NCBI GenBank assembly: GCA_963169105.1
Contig: OY720644.1
Location: forward strand, 439,001-503,000
DNA: 64,000 nt
Direction: 5' to 3'
DNA from: Ceriagrion tenellum
Taxonomy: Eukaryota > Arthropoda > Insecta > Odonata > Coenagrionidae
Made by a program: the position numbers and the translations under genes. Positions 1-11,509 of the stretch are shown here, piece after piece. Below the pieces are notes generated by a model. The model saw nothing but the letters and a program-made list of their open reading frames with translations, did no database searches and was not told the origin of the DNA. Position 1 is the stretch's first letter, and every line of letters begins with the position of its first letter.

Positions 1-330
1 GAAATAAACGTCTTCACATGGCTCAAGGTCCTAAATTTCCCCTTATAATCACCAGCCGTCTCCAGGGAGATTTTTTCTATAAAATAAAATTTTCTTCATG
101 CCCCCACCTCCTATTTTTACCCCTAAAATCACCAACCGTCTCGAGGGAGATTTTTTTTCTAGAAAATATACGTTTCTACATGCCTCCACCTACTACATCT
201 TACCCTTATAATCACCTACTGTCTCAAGGAGATTTATTTCTAGAAAATATACTTTTCTACATGCCTCCTCCTCCTACATTTACCCTACCTTTACCTACCG
301 TCTCTAGCGAGATTTTTTATAGAGATTGCA
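1..330. repeat. Minisatellite, about 80-bp unit, four to five copies
   Basis: A unit containing the pattern ATCACC..CCGTCTC..GGAGAT followed by TTTCTA..AAAATA..TTCTACATGCC and a C-rich stretch recurs at about 49, 128, 211 and 290, a spacing of 79 to 83 bases. A partial copy runs off the left edge. The copies diverge by substitutions and small indels. An open frame of 165 codons crosses it on the plus strand only because the unit contains few stops. Its peptide is repetitive (MPPP..), with no known domain, so it is not called as a gene. Confidence 0.75.
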
Positions 331-2108
331 TTTTCCCACGTCACCTTACGTCAATATTTCAATTTTGCGCTTTTCATACTGTCAACAATGTGTTACTTCC
401 TTTATATTTACTCATTTTCACGTCGCGTTCCGTCCCACCCCAGCACCCGTTTCACTCCACATGCCTACAAGTAAGCTTTTCTACCGGGGGTAGGATTTTA
501 AAATTTTCCCACTAAATCGGTATTTCTTTGCCGTATGTGAGATGCTCAATTTTTTTATTACTGCGCCACCTCCTGAAATTCTCCGAAAAATGCCCGAAAT
601 GGCCGCTGAAAGCGTCACCTCCCATATTAACTTACCTGTTAACACCGTTTCCGCAATTTTCTCACTGAAAAACGTCCAGTTTTGTGTTTTTCCGCCATAA
701 AAATTTCCTTTAAAACCATTAATTTCCAGGGGTTGAAAAAAATATTTCACCCTTACTCTCCCTCGAGTGTGCGTTGGGCATTAACGAACGGTACTTGTTT
801 TTGATTTTGGCGCAAGTTTTTAAGTGGGACCCCTCATCGAAACATCCACCCATGAATATTTACATCAACTTAGCAATGTAAACAGCTTGATTCATTTGGA
901 AATGAACAAATAGCTGTAGGTCCTAAGGATGTGAGGTTGATGATGGAAAGTTATTCATATTTCCAGGGACTATTGTGCGTAACGTTGAAATCCCTCTCTA
1001 CACAGATTAAAGTGTGATGCACATTGATTGTAATTAATGCAGTGTGAATAACTTCCTTTGTAATTCCGTCATTGTCACACTGTGACTTGCTCATAATACT
1101 TCGTATGCATATACATTCCTTGGTGATGTCATTGTATTGCCATTTTGGTTTTCGTTGAGCAAATTAGAGATGGTTTTCCTGGTTGACAACATTCGGCTCT
1201 ACGTAACTACCAGTAAATTATTATTTTTTCCTTGACTCGGATGATTGTTTATCTAGGAATAGGTTGAAGTATCGATCGTTATAGAGTAGAAGTGCCCTAT
1301 ATGATGAAATTCAACGATGACCTACTTTAGAAATAATGTTCATGAATTGTGACATAGCATTGCAGTGCGTCATACCATAGGAATATGTGGCAAAAGGTTG
1401 AGTTTCGATTACAACTTGGCTGAAAGTTTAAAACTTTCTACTCAGTTGCTGTATGTAGGGCCTAATTAAGTCACCAGAAGCTGAAAGGGTTGTAGGTATG
1501 AATATTATACTTACTTTGACCCCACTTTTGAAGTTTTGTTCAAGTAGTTGTTAGATTAGGTAGCTTAAGATGTTTAGCGTTGAAACCAATAGTTGCCGAA
1601 AGTTGAAACTTGCACAGCTGTGTGGTAAGTAATTATTGGGAGGTGTAATTTGAGGTGTAGTTTGAGTATTGTTCATTTGTTTCTCTGTGAGAAGTATGAT
1701 GATATTAAAGGTTTATGTAGTCAAGTGCTTAATGCATTAATATTGCACAGCAAAATCCGGAGGAGATTTTGTTGGTTTCAGTGAAGGACTCTTGAATGAT
1801 CTTAATTAAGTCAATATAAATATTTGTGAAGTGATTTTCATTCCTGCCATAATGAACTGAATGACGATATATTTGTCTCTATTAACAGATGGCATAGAAT
1901 ATTCCCCAGCTTCAGCTGTATGTTAACATATTGTATTTGGGATGTAGTTGTGGCATGCTGACATGGTTGCATTTTGTTTTTCATTAAAGTTTCATCTTTA
2001 ACTTGCTTGCTCAATGTCCACGATTTGTGCTTTCCCAGGTGAAAATTCCTATAGAAAACTATTAAAATTTGGCCCAAAAAAACTATAAGTAACTATAGGG
2101 AAAACCTT
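331..2108. other. No recognisable gene; intergenic sequence
   Basis: AT-rich sequence downstream of the MCTP gene. Short open frames (for example 481-750 and 1838-2077 on the minus strand) show no domain and no splice context. No terminal repeats or tRNA-like folds were seen. Confidence 0.5.
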
Positions 2109-2650
2109 TTATTTATTTATTTGCCAGAGGACCTGTTACATAAGCATGTAAAAGATATAAGGCACGTCACAATTATAATAATTCTAATGAACCCAATACA
2201 AAATACATGTACTCTGCAACACACAATTTACACAGAAATATTAGATTTAAAAATTTGAATCCAAGAATTCTTTCAAGGAATAAAACATTCTGGAGTGAAA
2301 AAAATTCAACACCTTTCTTCTAAATACTTCAGTACTAATCTTGGATTTGAGGTAAATGATTATAAATGTTTAGGCCCATGGACATTGGTCCATTCTTTGC
2401 AATGGTAGTCCTAACAAAATTTGGGTGAAGGTCCTTATGCCTTCTGGTATTGTAGTTATGAATCCTATCATTTGTCACATAGTCTACTAGATTTTTTTGG
2501 ACAGACCCACAAACGGCATACATATAAACACTAGGAATTGGCAGTAACCCAAGCCTCTTAAAAAGCGGAAGACATGGTGTATTTACCGGAACATTGCATA
2601 TAAGTCTTATTACACGTTTTATATACGTAACCTATACGTAACTATAGGCA
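2109..2650 (-). mobile_element. 5'-truncated CR1-like LINE, 3' end only
   Basis: Read on the minus strand, 2335-2523 encodes the extreme C-terminus of a LINE reverse transcriptase protein, with the HNYNTRRHKDLH and GPMSMGLNIYNHLP motifs. The same C-terminal motif (TPDLHQNFVRTSIG) occurs in the larger minus-strand LINE at 36047-38460, so they are probably the same family. It is followed by about 220 bases of 3' UTR, and by a short TTTA-rich tail at 2109-2122 as seen on the plus strand. The rest of the element is missing, as expected for incomplete reverse transcription at insertion. Confidence 0.7.
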
Positions 2651-3104
2651 AAATGAATTTCTGAAAAGAGCTAGTTAAACTAACATGCACTATTGGAATT
2701 TAAAACTTAAGCACATACCACAGAAATTTTAAGCTCATGTGCTGCCATAAGAATTATAGGTGCACATAACTTCTACAAAACTGTAGAAAATATAAGCTTC
2801 CATGTCTGTGACACAGCTAGGTTATGTGCAAACTGCATGTCAACCACATCTATTGGTACATCTATTCCCTCTAAACCTACAAATATAACCATTTAAACAA
2901 TGTGGAAATAACCATTTCAATTGTTCACACCAACAAGTTGACTACATATTCTTTCATAGTTCTACTACATATTCATAGTTCACACCAACAAGTTGATTAC
3001 ATATTTATTTAAAACATAAATTACAATATTTTCTTTAAAATACATATCGATTGACTGTAATTAAATTCCAAAGCATTGTTGAAGGGATACTTTGGTCTTC
3101 TTAA

Positions 3105-5884
3105 CCCTACAGAGGGCGCACGACAAATGTTACGGGAAAGGTCTCATAGACGCCAGTGAGTTTTTGACGCCTTAGAATAGACGTCTGATATTTCAGAGGG
3201 AGTTTTTCATGCAACGATTCCTTGGGATTTACTTGTCAAAATAAAAGACTACATTTATTTAATTTTTATTCATTATAAACCCATTTTCATCATTTTTAAC
3301 AAGGTTTCTCAAACTCAAGAGATCAGCAGTCAAAGCACACCATGTCAGCGTGTTCTAAACAAATATAACTTGTACATATCTTACATTTGTACTTTGTGTA
3401 TCTATTTTTACTACGCCCACATTTGATACATCCTCCTCTTGTTATAGTGGTAATTTCTTCATCTGTTTGCCCTACACTAGATGTGCTAGGACTTTGTCTT
3501 CAATTCATTGTGTCTTCAATTTTTAGCCTTAATTCTGGGGGCAGAGAAGAGCACTGTTTCCGGGTCTGTAAATAATACATTGTTTATTCTCGGGCAAATG
3601 AAATCAAGAATCCACTCCAAATATTTGATAGAGGACTTACATTGCAACGTAAAATTATTTGAGCACTATTCCAGCAATGTTCATCATGCTATAAAAAACC
3701 ACCATTGGCCATCTATTTGCTTTTCTCGATACATCGTATGAGCCGCAGAGCTGGTCAACCGTATCAACGCTTGACTTTGTTAGGTTGTAAAATTTAATTA
3801 CCTCTGGTTTATTTTTATTAGAGCTATCTGTATTAGCGTCATTATGCATAGTTGAAATAAGCAACACATTTTTATTTTTTTTTGGTACATAGGACACTAA
3901 TGTGCATTCCTTTTTAAACCCAAATAAATTAGATTCTTTTACTCGAGATTTTGTCAATAAAACGAGGTGGAATCTCTCTTTTATTTTTCTTATCGTTCCT
4001 ACGACAGTTATGTTCTTTTTTAGTAAATACTCAGCTAGTAAACTACGTGGTAGACTATGCTAGTAAACCAATTGTCAAATGTTATGTTACGTCCCAACCC
4101 AGAAATTTGAGAACTTAACCGTTTGACGACATCAATTGGGCTGTTGCTGACTTGAAAAGGGCTCAAAGGATGCTTGCCGGCATATATTTCAAGATTGGCA
4201 CACACGCGAATCCACTAATGCAAAAATTTTAATGTCATACTTTTTTGGCTTGCTCGGGATGTATTGTCTAAAATGGCATCTACCACGAAATCCCTCCAAT
4301 TTCTCCTCAATCGTACAATATTCTCCAACACTATAATGTTTTCAGCAATTATTTACAAACTTTTCCAATACATCTCTAATAGGAGCCAAATTGTCGACTC
4401 TTTTCCTCTCCTCTCTAGAGTTCTTCTCGTCAAACCTCAAGCAGTAGATCAAAAATTTGAGCTGCCTCTCAGAGAACACTAGACGACACAATTCGATACC
4501 CGTTCTGTCCGCAGACCAAATATTGGAGGTATTTGCTCTATTTGCTTTCCTTGTCCCACATAAATAAAGCACACCAAACAGAGCCTTGGTTTCTAAAGCA
4601 TCAGTCGGCCTCGCATGTCTTTCTCTGCTATAATGTTGTAGAATCTTTGAAATTTTCTGATTTGTACATTCTATGACAGCAGAAATAATTTCATTATCAA
4701 AAAATAACTCTTAATAATAATATTATCTTTTTTAGATTTAGCTTCTTAAGCTACACCTATTACACCCGGTAAATGAATCACAATGTTATGTCGATGGATC
4801 CAAACAGTCTTTGTAGGGGCACTTTTGCACCAATGCGAAATTTCGTCTCGTCCAATTAAAAATGTTTGTCCACTAAGTTGCAGTATGCATCTTCAGGATT
4901 CACATCACTGTCACTTACTTTTTGCTCTGCGTCTGTATTCTCTGTTCTATCTTCCACAGCATCATATTCAGAATCACTGGACTCGTCCAAAACATCTGTT
5001 TCCCCATCATGCGCCTCCTGAAGCCACTCCTCCACTACTTTTCTATCCTTCTCAACTGTGGGGTCCAGTTTTCTTTTTTTCTCCGTCATAGCTAATAAAA
5101 TATCGCTGTCATTTTTAGTATAAAGCAAAAAAAGGACCGTAATTGTCATAAGTAATGTATGTACTTATAAAAAATATTAGGAAAGAATATTCACCTGAAA
5201 GAAGTTACTAACTTCCAGTCATTTTGAAGCAAATACCGGAAAACTGAAGCGATACTTTCCCAGAATATGGTACAACAAACAATGTGAATTACCTCTTCAA
5301 AAGATCAAACATTGTATGAAAATGTCAAACATTCCACTTCAATGCTCCTGCTACATATAGGAACAGTTGAAAAATATGTGGCAAGATATCGACCTGTCAC
5401 TTCAATTCCTCAACAGAAACTGAGGAAATCATACCAGTCACTTTTCAGATACACAACGTTGTACTCAAACTGTTGCATGTTACCCATATGCTTGAAAAGA
5501 GGAAGAATGAAAGCACTTTGTAATAATATTCGCTGAAAAATGATACTAAATTGAAAAATACCACTACTACTAATCCATATCGACGACAATGTAATCATCC
5601 TGGGCTCAGAAAAACACCGCGCAACCGAATTGGAAGAAGGTGGATACAAAATTACAGAAAAGGTCATGCGGCGTCCAGGAGACGCCAAGACGCTCCACTC
5701 GGAAAGAAACCACTTATTACTGAAAACATAATATAGCATAGGAAAAACTAATTTTATCCGATACAAGCCAATATAATACTGGAAAGGTATACCAAATTCC
5801 AAAGATGAGTAACCAACATCTTTAACAAAAACCGAAATGTTATTCATACTGGCGTCTCACAGACGCCACGCGACCTCTCCAGGG
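3105..5884 (-). mobile_element. piggyBac element, decayed, TTAA target sites
   Basis: The element is bounded by TTAA at 3101-3104 and 5885-5888. The left end reads CCCTACAGAGGGCGC; the right end, reverse complemented, reads CCCTGGAGAGGTCGCG, giving an imperfect inverted repeat of about 12 bases. Further GACGCC/GGCGTC motifs lie just inside both ends (3148-3192 and 5670-5868), probably internal repeats of the kind piggyBac transposase binds. The length of 2.8 kb fits an autonomous piggyBac. The transposase lies on the minus strand and is broken. It sits in intergenic DNA beyond the MCTP 3' end. Confidence 0.85.
3310..5091 (-). pseudogene. piggyBac transposase pseudogene (DDE_Tnp_1_7 type)
   Basis: In minus-strand order: an acidic N-terminus starting MTEKKRKLD (5091 downwards), then a segment with KALFGVLYLCGTRKAN and RLVFSERQLKFL (about 4570-4340), then the catalytic core, then KSSVDTVDQLCG (about 3770) and a C-terminal cysteine-rich finger with repeated CxxC and an ECHAD-like ligand cluster (CLEHADMVC, 3320-3450). 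At the first catalytic position, where the family normally has DEKLEGFRGRC-like sequence preceded by Asp, this copy reads TIEEKLEGFRGRC, so Asp appears replaced by Glu. The second Asp (ITFDNWFTS) and third Asp (SVDTVDQ) remain. Several stops and frame changes separate the segments, so no full-length protein can be made. Confidence 0.8.
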
Positions 5885-6034
5885 TTAAAAACCACCTGAA
5901 GCAATGGCACATCTGAAATTAGATTAGCATAGAAATGAAATTAATATGCACATTAAATGGATTGGAAAAGATACGCTGACTTTGATCCACTAAATTTTCA
6001 AGATGGATACAATGAAAATGTTATAAATATTTCA
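5885..6034. other. Short spacer between two transposons
   Basis: Only about 150 bases separate the piggyBac TTAA from the TTCA target duplication of the next element. Nothing else was seen here. Confidence 0.5.
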
Positions 6035-7308
6035 GGGTCATTCCATCCAAATTCGACCAGGTGATTGCCCTTGGGGTAACCGATTTCGACCAAATTCGGC
6101 AAATCGTCTTCATTTGATTACAAAATGAAAACCCCAAAGCCATTTTGTAATCCATTCAACGGTTTACGAGATTTTGCAATGTTATAAAACAAGAATTTTA
6201 CAAAAGCGTCGTCGCATTTGACGGCATATCTCCGGCAATAAGCAAGATAAACATGCATGCAATGACTTATTTTAAAGGTATTAAATTTATAATGATAATT
6301 AATGGATTATTACATAAAATTTAAACAATTAAATAAAGTTTATAACAAATTAAAATGTTCAAATCGATTTTTGACGATGTAGCTATGCCTTCGATTTTCC
6401 TCATTTTTTAATATGTTGTAGATACAACCCTCCTCTACGAGTTAAAAAAATTTGGTAGGGGTAATATTTCATTTAAGAAAGAAAAAAATTTTTGAGTGAA
6501 GGCGCAACGCTGGTCTCCCGCCGCGGCGGCGTCCGGCTCTCGCGCCGAACGTTCCGTAGTCGGTTCTCCAGATCTCATCAGTGCGCTTCCTTTTCCATCT
6601 TCTTTTCACCAATTTTAACTGTATACCGACTCTTTGATTCCCTTTACCCATGTCATTCGCTATTTGCTTCCCACTGAAGTGACCGTCGCTTTAGAATCTA
6701 GGATTAGCGACAACATGCTTAACAGCGGGGGCGACCGTGGGCCCACCAGCGGCCGTGCTCGGTGAACAATGGACAAACCTCGCCCCGTCTTAGGCCTTCG
6801 ATGCTACTTTCCTCTCTTCCCCTATCTCATTCACCTCGCATACCCTTTATTATGTTCCTCCTAGTCCGTCACTCGGGCACTTTCTTTGAAATGTTGCATA
6901 GAAATGCCATTCGGCATCACCGTCGAAATCATCTTAGTGATGCAACTGATTCATCATGTTGTAACGGTTCTTCTATTGAGCCACTGCACCGTCGGAATAG
7001 TAAATTATTCCACTTAGATAATGTACTCTTCTTCGAAGAAAAGTTATCATTTTCCCTTGAAAGGTATAGAATGCACTCACGTTATGTTCCATACAGTCTG
7101 AAATAATAACCAAACTGAAAGGTGCGACTTTATCGCAGGTATTTCTGCTGTAACACGCAAATGGATATACTGTAGTCTGATCGTTACACAAATGGACCCC
7201 TTGTACAGCATCTTGGTGAAGAAAAGAAAAATTCTCAGACAAATCGGCCACAACGACAACTTTACGCAATTTCAGATTGTCACTGACATTTTAAATAAAA
7301 TATAGTTT
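6035..7308 (-). repeat. Left arm of the 1.27-kb inverted repeat
   Basis: This is the reverse complement of 9250-10533. The inner parts differ at only a few positions that I could spot by eye: one base in the codon giving Thr in this arm and Ile in the other, and one T/A near 6148. The outer 60 bases differ more, including an indel of about 10 bases. The arm contains an inverted copy of the C-terminal part of the transposase (6973-7269 on the minus strand), including the same nonsense codon found in the other arm. Confidence 0.9.
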
Positions 7309-7666
7309 ACCCTTTATTTTGTTCTGAGAAACATCTTTACAACCATTGCGCCCAGTAGCCGTCGCCCACCCTCACCCATTCACATATTAACCCCTGATAA
7401 AAAAACAACGGTAAATACGAAGAGCTACCCATGACATTTTTTTCCCTCACTAACTATCGATTTGCAAGCAATTCGTCAGTTGCCGTCTATCCTCCGTCAG
7501 TGACGTTTCAAAACTCTCCTTGGTCTCATTATTAGAGAGCGCGTGTTTCAGTGCGAGTAAACATTTTTTTGGTCTGCAGTGGTAGATTATGATATGTTGT
7601 TGGTGATGCTTTAAACCAGAAATGTTCGAGTGTAACAGTATTGAGGAGTTTTCGCAGCTATTCTAG

Positions 7667-9890
7667 TTGATCGAATTGAAAAGTGGTGTGGATGCTGTAC
7701 TCAGTGTGTGCAACCGTCATTGTGAGGATTATTTACTCTTCTACGAGGTTCGTCAAGAACGGTGCTGCAATCCCTTGAATTTGCATAGAAACATTTGCTC
7801 GATTAATTTATGGACAATAACAAGCGAGTTCCATAATTTCTACCATGACACAGTGCCTGTTGTAATAGAGGGTAGAAGCTCTGTGTTCAATGTAAAGTGG
7901 GTGTAAAAAACTTCAACAAGCCAGAAAATGTTGCCGAGTAGAACAATCCAGGTTGCTCTCAACATGTGCCAGAAAGTCAGTCAGAGGTCGACACAAATGA
8001 CGATTATCAGAGTAGGGTTTATGGTGCAGACCTTCAACCTTCAACCAGTGCTACATTCGCTATTAAATCTCAAGGTTCTTAGTCAGAGTTATCAGTTAGT
8101 TCTATGAAAGATAGCGGGACTGATGAAACCAATGGGTGTCAGTACATTCCAGGAAAAGAAAGTCGCTTGGGAAAACTGAACAAGACGTTAAAATCCCTAG
8201 ATCAAACACCTGTAACAACAACAAAAAATTGCAGAGGACTAGCAAATATCTGGCGAAGACATTAAAAGTGGCAACCGCTGCTTTGAGATTATCTCTTCAA
8301 AAGGTTACTGGTGGGGAGGTGAATGTTCAAAACGATATTCCTGAACAAGAAGATCTCTTCCACCAAGATGGCAAGGAAATGATTATGAAGCTGAAGGATA
8401 AGTTCCTAAACGCTCCGAACATGAGTGAAAGATTTCTTATCCTATCTGTCCTACCTAAATCTTGGAGCATTTCAAAGATAAAGCAGGAGTTTCAAACATC
8501 GACGTATTTGGTCAAAAAGATGAAAAAATACGTATCTGAGTAAGGAATTCTGTCCTCTGCGAACGCGAGACGAAACAAACAAATGACACTAAACTGATAG
8601 TGATTGAGTTCTGCCGTGAACCAGATATTAGTAGAGAAATGGCGGGCAAAAAAGAGTGTAAAGGAGGGAAATATGCGTGTAGTAAAGCAGAAAAGGTTAA
8701 TTCTTTGCAATTTGAGGGAGGCTAATGAAGCCTTTTAAGAGAGAAATCCTAATTTAAAGATTGGTTTCTCCAAATTTGCAGATTTGAAGCCTCCTGAGTG
8801 CATGTTGGCTGGTGAACCTGGCACTCACACCATATGTGTCTGCATGATCCACCAGAATTACAAGTTACAATTCCTCGGGGCTGGATTAGGGCAAATAAAT
8901 TCGGATAACGGAGAAAAAATTTTCTAAACTTATCGGGATTGCCTGGAATTCTCACTCTGTCGCCCTCCGTTAGAAATGTGCGTCATGAATGAGTACCCAG
9001 AAACACTGCCACGAGAAGAGAGCGAAAACGGTGATGATGTCGTCAGAAAATATGGGAGTAGAGACTGAATGACAGAAATTATTTCAGATTACATCTGGGA
9101 AAAAAGTACGGATAAGGTTTGTTTCAAGCAATGGACTCAGGAAAATCATTTTGCGTTAACCACACAGGTTAAAGTCGTAAATATTTTTTGTGAGGCTTTC
9201 GCTGAGAATACCACCAAAGTAAGAAGGCATGACTATATCGCTTGCATGCAAACTATATTTTATTTAAAATGTCAGTGACAATCTGAAATTGCGTAAAGTT
9301 GTCGTTGTGGCCGATTTGTCTGAGAATTTTTCTTTTCTTCACCAAGATGCTGTACAAGGGGTCCATTTGTGTAACGATCAGATTACAGTATATCCATTTG
9401 CGTGTTACAGCAGAAATACCTGCGATAAAGTCGCACCTTTCAGTTTGGTTATTATTTCAGACTGTATGGAACATAACGTGAGTGCATTCTATACCTTTCA
9501 AGGGAAAATGATAACTTTTCTTCGAAGAAGAGTACATTATCTAAGTGGAATAATTTACTATTCCGACGGTGCAGTGGCTCAATAGAAGAACCGTTACAAC
9601 ATGATGAATCAGTTGCATCACTAAGATGATTTCGACGGTGATGCCGAATGGCATTTCTATGCAACATTTCAAAGAAAGTGCCCGAGTGACGGACTAGGAG
9701 GAACATAATAAAGGGTATGCGAGGTGAATGAGATAGGGGAAGAGAGGAAAGTAGCATCGAAGGCCTAAGACGGGGCGAGGTTTGTCCATTGTTCACCGAG
9801 CACGGCCGCTGGTGGGCCCACGGTCGCCCCCGCTGTTAAGCATGTTGTCGCTAATCCTAGATTCTAAAGCGACGGTCACTTCAGTGGGAA
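7667..9890 (+). pseudogene. Transposase pseudogene of the long-arm element
   Basis: Segments in order on the plus strand: a cysteine-containing N-terminus (7667-7906, CNRHCEDYL); a basic helical region (8136-8543); a segment read in shifted frames around 8780-8870 with GTHTICVCMIHQNYKL, a Cys/His signature I associate with this family; 9069-9278; then 9289-9585 with VADLSENFSFLHQD, VISDCMEHN and YYSDGAVAQ. The last group holds the acidic residues that look like a DDE-type core. After an in-frame TAG at 9583 the homologous frame continues (AEWHFYATF, then SDGLGGT), with further stops. Family membership comes from remembered motif resemblance, not from a search. It is clearly non-functional as it stands. 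Confidence 0.65.
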
Positions 9891-10533
9891 GCAAATAGCG
9901 AATGACATGGGTAAAGGGAATCAAAGAGTCGGTATACAGTTAAAATTGGTGAAAAGAAGATGGAAAAGGAAGCGCACTGATGAGATCTGGAGAACCGACT
10001 ACGGAACGTTCGGCGCGAGAGCCGGACGCCGCCGCGGCGGGAGACCAGCGTTGCGCCTTCACTCAAAAATTTTTTTCTTTCTTAAATGAAATATTACCCC
10101 TACCAAATTTTTTTAACTCGTAGAGGAGGGTTGTATCTACAACATATTAAAAAATGAGGAAAATCGAAGGCATAGCTACATCGTCAAAAATCGATTTGAA
10201 CATTTTAATTTGTTATAAACTTTATTTAATTGTTTAAATTTTATGTAATAATCCATTAATTATCATTATAAATTTAATACCTTTAAAATAAGTCATTGCA
10301 TGCATGTTTATCTTGCTTATTGCCGGAGATATGCCGTCAAATGCGACGACGCTTTTGTAAAATTCTTGTTTTATAACATTGCAAAATCTCGTAAACCGTT
10401 GAATGGATTACATAATGGCTTTGGGGTTTTCATTTTGTAATCAAATGAAGACGATTTGCCAAATTTGGTCGAAATCGGTTACCTCAAGGGTCAATTTTGC
10501 CAATTTTCTGGTCGAATTGTGGTGGAATGACCC
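9250..10533 (+). repeat. Right arm of the 1.27-kb inverted repeat
   Basis: This is the complement of 6035-7308. The arm boundary on the inner side is sharp: identity ends within the sequence AAACTATATTTTATTT at 9250. It contains the C-terminal part of the transposase in its original orientation relative to the N-terminal segments in the centre, so the left arm is the derived, inverted copy. The outer portion includes a GC-rich block (9780-10060) with a 60-codon basic open frame that probably means nothing. Confidence 0.9.
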
Positions 10534-10537
10534 TTCA

Positions 10538-11313
10538 CTATATACTACAAACTAATTCATACCTTCAATTTTCTTGAAAGAGTATTCAATTTTGATGTTA
10601 AATACTTCTTTAATAGAGAATCCGTAGACATCAGGCGAACTATCATTGCCTTATTAGCTCCATATATTCCCATTTTATGTCTTAATGCATCTGTTAATAA
10701 AAATATACAAATTTTTCAATAGACATTAGGATTATCATACAATGCTACAATCCAATAGTTTTCCAACTACTACCTGGTGATGAAATAAATTCATTATTAA
10801 AATTGACCTCGAAGAGTATTTGGTTCGCATTAACATATGTACTACATTTTTTTGTATTTCCAAGGTAGTGGATGATATAGAAGTATAAAATTCTTACCCT
10901 TGACGTTGATGAACTAAATTATAGCCTCAGACTTAGCCATCTCATACTACGGCAGGAAGTACGCCTCGTCGAAATCTTAAACAAAAAATAATATAATTGA
11001 AACGAGGCACAATACAATTTCACACCAACTTAACAGAAGGGTACCTATACTGATGTAAATAACTTCCATGCATTAGTCTTATGAAAGGACTGCAGGTGAA
11101 TGAGGGCATCGCTACATTTGGGAAAATAACGGTAAACGTCCGCTTCCGTAACAACTTTTTATAATTTTTGATTAAAACTCCTGTACTTCACGTAAATTAA
11201 AGCGTTAAGTGAGAAGGGCTCAAAATCTTTTTGTGTGGGTGACGAATATGGAAATTGACCACGTCGAATAACTTTCGCCTGGCAATTTAGTCACAACAGA
11301 GTAACTAATATGA
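10538..11313. other. No recognisable gene
   Basis: AT-rich intergenic sequence without open frames above 60 codons, terminal repeats or recognisable element ends. Confidence 0.5.
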
Positions 11314-11509
11314 AGGCCTGGTTACACGATACATTAACCCGTACGTGTTCATGTACAAGTTCATGAATGAACGAATGCATGAACCAAATAAAACAGAATA
11401 TTTCCCTGTTCACGCATTCGTACAAGTTGGTGTGGTTACACGATGAATTTTCGCGTTCATGCATTTGTACATTACCTCGTACGGGCTAATGTATCGTGTA
11501 ACCAGGGCT
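11314..11509. mobile_element. MITE, about 196 bp, with 30-base inverted ends
   Basis: The left end AGGCCTGGTTACACGATAC and the reverse complement of the right end AGCCCTGGTTACACGATAC continue as inverted repeats through CATTA(A/G)CCCGTACG, about 30 bases with two mismatches. If the ends are placed here, TGA flanks both sides as a 3-base target duplication, which would suit a PIF/Harbinger-type origin; the exact ends are ambiguous by one base. The interior is filled with TTCATG/CATGAA and GTACAAG words. A truncated second copy lies at 39911-39980. Confidence 0.8.

Larger units (their letters stand above)
6035..10533 (+). mobile_element. Long-inverted-arm DNA transposon (Sola-like, tentative)
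   Basis: The outer ends are GGGTCATTCCA at 6035 and its complement TGGAATGACCC ending at 10533. They are flanked by identical 4-base TTCA at 6031-6034 and 10534-10537. Inside are two near-identical inverted arms (6035-7308 and 9250-10533) around a 1.94-kb centre. A decayed transposase reads rightward from the centre into the right arm. A 4-base target duplication is a property reported for Sola elements, and the protein resembles a transposase-like family common in arthropod and cnidarian genomes. The superfamily name is inference and should be treated as provisional. Confidence 0.75.

Noticed and set aside
5410..5847. 145-codon open frame on the minus strand
   Set aside because: It lies within the 5' non-coding part of the piggyBac element and overlaps the transposon's own internal GACGCC repeats; no domain, no partner frame.
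6492..7106. Plus-strand frames in the left arm mirrored at 9452-10066
   Set aside because: Their duplication is explained by the inverted arms, not by gene conservation; no domain visible.
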